Origin: Gemmatimonadota bacterium | Lineage (GTDB): Bacteria; Gemmatimonadota; Gemmatimonadetes; Gemmatimonadales; GWC2-71-9 | Assembly: GCA_003220905.1 (NCBI GenBank) | Contig: QHTS01000164.1 | Span: forward strand, 1-18,669 | Reading direction: 5' to 3' | Length of the DNA: 18,669 bases | Shown here: piece by piece, positions 14,585 through 18,669 of the stretch | How the letters are laid out: each line of letters opens with the position of its first letter | Position numbering within the stretch: position 1 is the first letter of the stretch | Notes under the pieces: generated by a model | What the model saw: only the letters and a program-made list of their open reading frames with translations | Databases searched by the model: none | What the model was told of the DNA's origin: nothing | Translations under genes and position numbers: made by a program

Positions 14585-15484
14585 ATGCGTCGCATGTCTT
14601 GGAGAGTCCGGCGCCTCGCCGCAGGCACCATCACGGTCGCATTGGTCGCGGCGTGTTCCACCTCACCCTTGACGTCTCCCCAGAATCCGGTTCTCACGCA
14701 GCCCGAGGCCAATGCCGTCGCCGAAGTCGTCGCGACCGATGCGGCCTCGCTCGCGGGTGGAGTGACACTCGACGCCGCGACCGGCATGCCGTTCGCCGTG
14801 GCCCCGATGCCCGGGGCGCCGGCGATGGCCACGTCGTCCGCGAGCTGCATGCCTACCCGGACCCCGTCCCCGCCGACCAACTCCGACGGCGACCCGGTGC
14901 CCGATTCGGTGCGCATCGACTTCACCGGCTGCACGTTCACCGGTGACGCGCACACCGTCACGCTGAGCGGCTCGATCGACATCGTCGATCCGACTCCGGC
15001 GATCACCGACCGGGCGTTCCGGACGCGCTCTAACGCCTTCACGCGGACCGTCACCAACGCGGCGACGGGGACCACCCGCTCCGTGGTCGAGAACGGCGTC
15101 CGCTCGGTGGTGCCGACAGCCGACCAGGTCCAGCTCGCGGATACCATGACGACCGAGTACACCTTCGCGAGCGGCACGACTGCGTCCCACGTGCGCAAGT
15201 GGCTGGCGACCTTCACCGCGGACCAGGCCGGGTCGATCCGGGTCGGCTCGCGCCTCCCGAGCGGCGATTGGACCATCGCCGGGGCCTCTACGTACACGTC
15301 CGGCACGAACAGCTACTCCCTCTCGGTGACCACGAGCGAGCCGCTGCACTACAATCCGAGCTGCACGACCGAGCCCCGGTTCGATTCGGGGAAACTCAGC
15401 GCGGTCGTCACCAAGGGCACGACGTCGACCACCGTGACCATTGAGTTCACCGCCTGCGGCCAGTATACGGTCACGCGGTCGTAG
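14585..15484 (+). CDS. Putative lipoprotein, function unknown
   Basis: A 299-residue secreted protein with a lipoprotein signal: a basic start (MRRMSWRVRR), a hydrophobic core, and the lipobox LVAAC with C24 as lipidation site. The ATG at 14585 has GGAGG (14572-14576) at 8-base spacing. The rest is rich in Thr, Ser, Ala and Val, mostly predicted beta, with further cysteines in SASCMPT, FTGCTF, NPSCTTEP and FTACGQY that might form disulfides. I recognise no domain. It has its own upstream gap of 74 bases after asd and is followed by a strong hairpin, so it is likely a separate transcript. Confidence 0.75.
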   Translation: MRRMSWRVRRLAAGTITVALVAACSTSPLTSPQNPVLTQPEANAVAEVVATDAASLAGGVTLDAATGMPFAVAPMPGAPAMATSSASCMPTRTPSPPTNSDGDPVPDSVRIDFTGCTFTGDAHTVTLSGSIDIVDPTPAITDRAFRTRSNAFTRTVTNAATGTTRSVVENGVRSVVPTADQVQLADTMTTEYTFASGTTASHVRKWLATFTADQAGSIRVGSRLPSGDWTIAGASTYTSGTNSYSLSVTTSEPLHYNPSCTTEPRFDSGKLSAVVTKGTTSTTVTIEFTACGQYTVTRS

Positions 15485-15508
15485 CTGCCCGTCGCCCGCG
15501 GGGCGCTC

Positions 15509-15538
15509 GAGGCCCGATCCGCTGCCGGATCGGGCCTC
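15509..15538. terminator. Strong hairpin after the lipoprotein gene
   Basis: GAGGCCCGATCC (15509-15520) and GGATCGGGCCTC (15527-15538) are perfect 12-base arms around a 6-base loop, starting 24 bases after the lipoprotein stop. There is no T-run (TCTGCG follows on the plus strand), so termination would depend on stem strength or Rho. It ends just 10 bases before the lipid kinase start codon, where it could also restrict ribosome access. Confidence 0.6.
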
Positions 15539-15548
15539 TCTGCGTATA

Positions 15549-16457
15549 ATGAAGCCTCTGATCCACGCCCACGTCGTGCTCAACCCCGCGGCCGGCCGCG
15601 GCGCGGCGGGCCGCGCGCTCGATTCCATCGCACGCGAGTTCCACCACCAGGGGTGGTCGGTGGAGGTGGAGCGGACCGAGGGGCCGGGCCACGGCGCGGA
15701 GCTCGCGGCGCGCGCGGTGCAGCGAGGGGCGCAGCGGATCGTGGCGGTGGGCGGCGACGGCACCGTGCACGACGTGGCGAACGGCTTGCTGCGTCACGGG
15801 GGGGGCGGGGAGGTCGCGCTCGGTGTGGTACCGATCGGCAGCGGGAACGATTTCGCCAAGCTCGCGGGCGTGTACCGGCACAGCCCGGTGCGCGCGGTGC
15901 GGCGCCTCGTCACCGCGCAGACGACGAGGTTCGACGCCGGCCTGGTCTGCGGCGAGTACTTCGTGAACAGCGTGGGGTTCGGCTTCGGACCGGAGGTCGT
16001 GCGCGTCCGGAACGCCATGCCGGGGCTCTCGGGCTTCGCTTCGTATTTCGTGCCGGTGTTCCGCGCGTTCGTGCGGTTTCGCCCGCCACGCTTCGAGGTC
16101 CGGGCGCGCGGATTCGCGGAGACGGGGTACATGATGATGGTGGAGGTGTGCAATGGCACGACGGCCGGCGGCAGTTATCGTTTCGCCCCCGACGCGCTGC
16201 CGGGAGACGGCCGCCTGGACGTGTGTCTCGTGCGGCGCGTCTCGCTGCTGCGGTTCCTCATGGCGGTGCCGCGGGTGATGCGCGGGACGCACGCGACGAT
16301 GCGGGAGGTCGCCCTGTTTCAGACCCGCGAGGTCACCATCCGCTCGCTCGAGGGGCCGCTGCTCCTGCACCTGGATGGCGAGCTGCGCGAGCCGGACGCG
16401 CGCCAGTGCACGGTGCGCGTGGAGCCAGGGAGGCTGAAGGTGATGGTGGCGCGATGA
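15549..16457 (+). CDS. Diacylglycerol/lipid kinase (DagK/YegS family)
   Basis: A 302-residue ATP-dependent lipid kinase likely acting at the inner face of the membrane on diacylglycerol or a related lipid. Motifs: HVVLNPAAGRG at about 7-17, the ATP-binding VAVGGDGTVHDVANGLL with the GGDGT signature, VVPIGSGNDFAKLAG, and the C-terminal LLHLDGE. The C-terminal beta domain (EVCNGTTAGGSYRFAPDA, DGRLDVCLV) is typical. The ATG at 15549 is chosen because the conserved N-terminal strand begins there; no Shine-Dalgarno is visible and the strong hairpin ends 10 bases upstream. The stop overlaps the next ATG by 4 nt. Substrate cannot be told between diacylglycerol and sphingoid-like lipids. Confidence 0.9.
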   Translation: MKPLIHAHVVLNPAAGRGAAGRALDSIAREFHHQGWSVEVERTEGPGHGAELAARAVQRGAQRIVAVGGDGTVHDVANGLLRHGGGGEVALGVVPIGSGNDFAKLAGVYRHSPVRAVRRLVTAQTTRFDAGLVCGEYFVNSVGFGFGPEVVRVRNAMPGLSGFASYFVPVFRAFVRFRPPRFEVRARGFAETGYMMMVEVCNGTTAGGSYRFAPDALPGDGRLDVCLVRRVSLLRFLMAVPRVMRGTHATMREVALFQTREVTIRSLEGPLLLHLDGELREPDARQCTVRVEPGRLKVMVAR

Positions 16458-16978
16458 CGGCGGTCTGGCGGACGGGCGGACGGGCGGTCCGTGGAGCCGC
16501 CTGCGTGGTGGTGCTTCTGTCCGTCTGTCCGGCCGTCCGACTGTCCGCCCAGGTACCCGACACCTCCCATGCTCCCCCGCCGCTCGTCACCACCGGCGCG
16601 CTCGTCGTTGCCGCCGATACCGCGCAACGCATCCGGCCGATGGGCGCGTTCCTGCGCTCGCTGCTCGTGCCGGGGTGGGGTCAGGCAGCGACGGGCCGGC
16701 ACGTCACCGGCGCGCTGTTCGCGACGTGGGAAGGCGTCGCCGCGATGATGGCCCTCAAGGCCCAGTCGGAAATGCACTATCTGAAGGAGACGCAATCGCC
16801 GAACGTCGTCGCGAAGCGCCAGGAAGTCCAGGATTGGATCGTGCTCTGGGTCTTCAATCATCTCTTCTCCGGGGCCGAGGCGTTCGTCTCGGCGCACCTC
16901 CAGGATTTTCCCAGGGATTTGAAGCTTCGGGCGTTCCCGGGCGGGGTCGGGATCAGCGTGCCGGTGCCCCGTCCGTGA
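16454..16978 (+). CDS. Exported DUF5683-like protein
   Basis: A 174-residue protein with an N-terminal signal peptide (GAACVVVLLSVCPAVRLSAQ). The core FLRSLLVPGWGQAATGRHVTG followed by ALFATWEGVAAM is the usual mark of DUF5683-like proteins: a short conserved S-L-x-P-G-W-G-Q before hydrophobic helices. The rest has a helix rich in charged residues (KAQSEMHYLKETQSP) and a second hydrophobic stretch (IVLWVFNHLFSGAEAFVSAH), so it is probably membrane-associated. Function unknown. Its ATG overlaps the lipid kinase stop and its own stop overlaps the murI GTG, placing it in a three-gene coupled unit. The signal-peptide region contains an imperfect inverted repeat. Confidence 0.8.
   Translation: MTAVWRTGGRAVRGAACVVVLLSVCPAVRLSAQVPDTSHAPPPLVTTGALVVAADTAQRIRPMGAFLRSLLVPGWGQAATGRHVTGALFATWEGVAAMMALKAQSEMHYLKETQSPNVVAKRQEVQDWIVLWVFNHLFSGAEAFVSAHLQDFPRDLKLRAFPGGVGISVPVPRP
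16467..16549 (+). repeat. Imperfect inverted repeat inside the signal-peptide coding region
   Basis: Bases 16467-16487 and 16529-16549 are reverse complements at 18 of 21 positions, with a 41-base spacer. The left arm is built from a repeated CGGACGGG-type unit. It could fold into an RNA hairpin starting 13 bases after the start codon, or reflect repeat expansion of a GGCGGAC unit. Confidence 0.5.
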
Positions 16979-17775
16979 ACCCGGCGCCGCTCGGCGTGTT
17001 CGATTCCGGCATCGGGGGACTCACCGTCGCCCGGGCGGTGTTCGAGCGCTTGCCGCACGAGTCCGTGATCTATTTCGGCGACACGGCGCGCGTCCCCTAC
17101 GGCCCCAAGTCGCCGGACACGGTGCGCCGGTACTCGGGCGAGATCCTGGCGTACCTGCTCGCGCGCGGGGTGAAGGCACTGGTCGTCGCGTGCAACACCA
17201 TCAGCGCTCAGGCGCTCGACTTTCTGCGAGAGCGCTCGCCCGTACCGCTGGTCGGCGTGATCGAGCCGGGCGCGCGCGCGGCGGTGCAGGGGACGAGGTC
17301 GGGGAAAATCGGCGTGATCGGGACGGCGGGGACGATCGCGAGCGGCGCCTACGAGCGTGCGATCAAACGGCTGCGGCCCGACGCCGCGGTGTGCGTGCAG
17401 GCCTGCCCCCTGTTCGTGCCGCTGGTCGAGGAGGGGTGGTTCGACCACTCCGCGACCGAGCTGATCGCGCGGGAATATCTCGCGCCGCTCCAGCGCGCCG
17501 CGGTGGATGTGCTGGTGTTGGGCTGCACCCACTATCCCCTGATGAAGCCGCTGCTCGGACGCGTGCTGGGTCCCGCGGTGACGCTCGTCGACAGCGCCGA
17601 GGAGACCGCCAAGGTGGTGGCCGAGGACCTGACGCGAGGCGGACTCGCGGCGTCCCCGAGCAATCGCCCCACGCACCGCTTCGTCGTGTCGGACGATGAG
17701 CCGCATTTCCGCAAGGTGGGCGCGAAGTTTTTAGGAGAGAAGTTGCAGCACGTCGAGGTGGTGCCGCTGGGGTAA
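16975..17775 (+). CDS. murI: Glutamate racemase
   Basis: Cofactor-independent racemase making D-glutamate for peptidoglycan precursor synthesis. 266 residues from the GTG at 16975, which overlaps the upstream stop (GTGA) and directly precedes the conserved GVFDSGIGGLTVARA. The two catalytic cysteines are present, in VVACNTISA and LGCTHYPLM. DTARVPYGPKS and the GVIGTAGTIASGAYE region are also typical. It ends just before a cluster of 13-bp repeats and is convergent with the LpxH-like gene. The coupling with a lipid kinase and an exported protein gives this unit a cell-envelope theme. Confidence 0.96.
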   Translation: MNPAPLGVFDSGIGGLTVARAVFERLPHESVIYFGDTARVPYGPKSPDTVRRYSGEILAYLLARGVKALVVACNTISAQALDFLRERSPVPLVGVIEPGARAAVQGTRSGKIGVIGTAGTIASGAYERAIKRLRPDAAVCVQACPLFVPLVEEGWFDHSATELIAREYLAPLQRAAVDVLVLGCTHYPLMKPLLGRVLGPAVTLVDSAEETAKVVAEDLTRGGLAASPSNRPTHRFVVSDDEPHFRKVGAKFLGEKLQHVEVVPLG

Positions 17776-17783
17776 TCGAAACC

Positions 17784-17822
17784 CGTCACGCGAAAACGTC
17801 ACGCAAAGACGTCACGCGACTA
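17784..17822 (+). repeat. 13-bp tandem repeats between murI and the LpxH-like gene
   Basis: CGTCACGC occurs at 17784, 17797 and 17810, giving a strict 13-base period with A-rich 5-base spacers (gaaaa, aaaga, gacta), and a partial fourth unit follows. An inverted copy (GCGTGACG) lies at 17859-17866 inside the end of the LpxH-like gene. The second unit plus spacer (17797-17810) pairs with 17854-17866 with one bulged base, giving a possible long hairpin at the convergent gene ends. Confidence 0.75.
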
Positions 17823-17826
17823 CGTA

Positions 17827-18563
17827 TCACTGAAACGTCTTTAGCTCTACGCCGTCTTGCGTGACGACAGCATACCTGCCCCCGTCGAGGAAGGCCCCGG
17901 GATTCAGATACGCCCGTCCGTTCGGCAGTTGTGACAGCGCGGGACGATGGGTGTGCGCGAGAATCACGAGCTCCAGGTCCGGTCGTCGCCCCAGCAGCTG
18001 CTGGGCGTACTGCGCCTGGGCTCGCTCGGCACGGTCGAGCACGGCCCGGTCGCGGGTGTTGTCCGCGAGCTTGCGGGAAAGCTGGTGCGCGATCCAGGAG
18101 CCCACGTCGGGATGGAGCGCGCGGAACGCCCGGATTGTCACCCGGTGACGCGTGACCTGGTGCATCACGCGGGCGCTCCAGTGCTGCTCGGTCAGCCCGT
18201 CGCCGTGGGCCACGAACGCGCGGCGTCCCGCCACGTCGAGCTCGGCTTCCCCCGGGTGGAAGGCGATGCCCAAGTCGTGGATGAGAAAGTCCCCGCCCCA
18301 CCGATCGTGGTTGCCGCCCACGAATGTGATGGGCACGCCGCGCGTTCGCAGGGCGTGGAGCTTCGCGACCGTGCCGAAGTGACGGCGCGGGATCACCGAG
18401 CCGTACTCGAACCAGAAGTCGAACAGGTCCCCGTCGATGAGGAGCGCGTCCCCGAGATCAGGCACTGTGTCGAGGAAGCGGTGAAACGCGACTGCGACCG
18501 CGGGCGGGACCTGACCGAGATGGCGTCGGCCACCACCACAACGCGGGAGACTGGGAAGGGCAC
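17827..18563 (-). pseudogene. LpxH-like UDP-2,3-diacylglucosamine diphosphatase, frameshifted
   Basis: Calcineurin-like metallophosphoesterase resembling LpxH, which removes UMP in lipid A synthesis. The intact frame (17827 to about 18520) holds LIDGDLFDFWFEY (metal-binding D), FVGGNHDRWGG, VAHGDGLTEQ and LAHTHRP. The first metal motif, normally D-x-H-L-G, is split: upstream, another frame reads RVVVVADA, and downstream the bases continue as HLGQVPPAVAVAFHRF in the main frame. Adding a single C (G on the plus strand) near 18521-18524 restores ADAHLGQ and one gene from the GTG at 18561-18563, about 245 residues. Either the gene is truly broken or one base was lost in sequencing. The restart at 18463-18465 would lack the first metal ligands, so a shortened protein should be inactive. 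Confidence 0.8.
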
Positions 18564-18617
18564 GGCCCCCAAGCTAGGAATCGCGGAGAAGGGTCGCAAG
18601 CGCTAAGTTGCCCCGGC

Positions 18618-18669
18618 GTGATCAGCTCGATAACCCTGCGCGTCAACTATTCCGAGACCGACCAGATGG
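18618..18669 (+). CDS. Acyl-CoA thioesterase, YbgC/4HBT family (5' part only)
   Basis: The GTG at 18618 opens a frame running off the window end, giving 17 residues: ITLRVNYSETDQM after the first few. This matches the conserved N-terminus of hotdog-fold 4-hydroxybenzoyl-CoA thioesterase/YbgC proteins (R-V-x-Y-x-E-T-D-Q-M-G), including the catalytic aspartate. No Shine-Dalgarno is evident. It is divergent from the LpxH-like gene with a 54-base gap. The short length limits certainty, but the motif is distinctive. Confidence 0.7.
   Translation, partial: MISSITLRVNYSETDQM

Noticed and set aside
15545..15550. Perfect TATAAT upstream of the lipid kinase
   Set aside because: It overlaps the ATG at 15549, so transcription from it would begin inside the gene; no -35 element is visible either.
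1..18669. CRISPR array, insertion sequence or prophage genes
   Set aside because: No regularly spaced long repeats, transposase or phage motifs were seen; the only tandem array is the 13-bp repeat near 17784.

Overview
This is an 18.7 kb, very GC-rich bacterial chromosomal window packed with short-gap or overlapping genes. A lipid A phosphatase-like gene, a lipoprotein, and several secreted proteins with N-terminal signal peptides point to a Gram-negative (diderm) cell. The mix of MPN-fold, invasin/Ig-like and DUF5683-like secreted proteins, together with the style of the threonine genes, makes me favour a Gemmatimonadota-like organism. That is inference from gene character only; no search was run.

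Layout. (1) 2-3497, plus strand: fhs (formate-tetrahydrofolate ligase), ridA and a secreted M20 metallopeptidase, joined by stop/start overlaps. (2) 3547-6326, plus strand: a membrane protein with a degenerate JAB1/MPN domain, overlapping by 4 nt a secreted protein with Ig-like repeats. (3) 6327-7065: a gene-poor gap holding a selenocysteine tRNA (selC, 6575-6668) with an encoded CCA end. Minus-strand scraps resembling response-regulator C-termini lie on both sides of it. (4) 7066-8551, plus strand: a secreted copper type II (DBH/PHM-like) fold protein and a small zinc-ribbon protein. (5) 8561-13291, minus strand: thrC, thrA (aspartokinase-homoserine dehydrogenase fusion) and thrB, transcribed thrB-thrA-thrC. 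asd (13461-14510) is divergent. Together these give four proteins covering all five enzymatic steps from aspartate to threonine. A terminator-like hairpin lies in the thrB leader and may be an attenuator. (6) 14585-17775, plus strand: an unknown lipoprotein, a hairpin, then a diacylglycerol/lipid kinase, a DUF5683-like protein and murI (glutamate racemase) joined by 4-nt overlaps. (7) 17776-18669: short 13-bp tandem repeats, a minus-strand LpxH-like phosphoesterase broken by an apparent 1-base deletion, and the first 17 codons of a divergent YbgC-type thioesterase.

The observations most worth following are: the tRNA-Sec, which implies UGA decoding although no selenoprotein gene is visible here; the decayed regulators flanking it; the MPN pseudo-enzyme paired with an Ig-repeat protein; the copper-site protein with a Met/His tail; the thr leader; and the frameshift in the LpxH-like gene.
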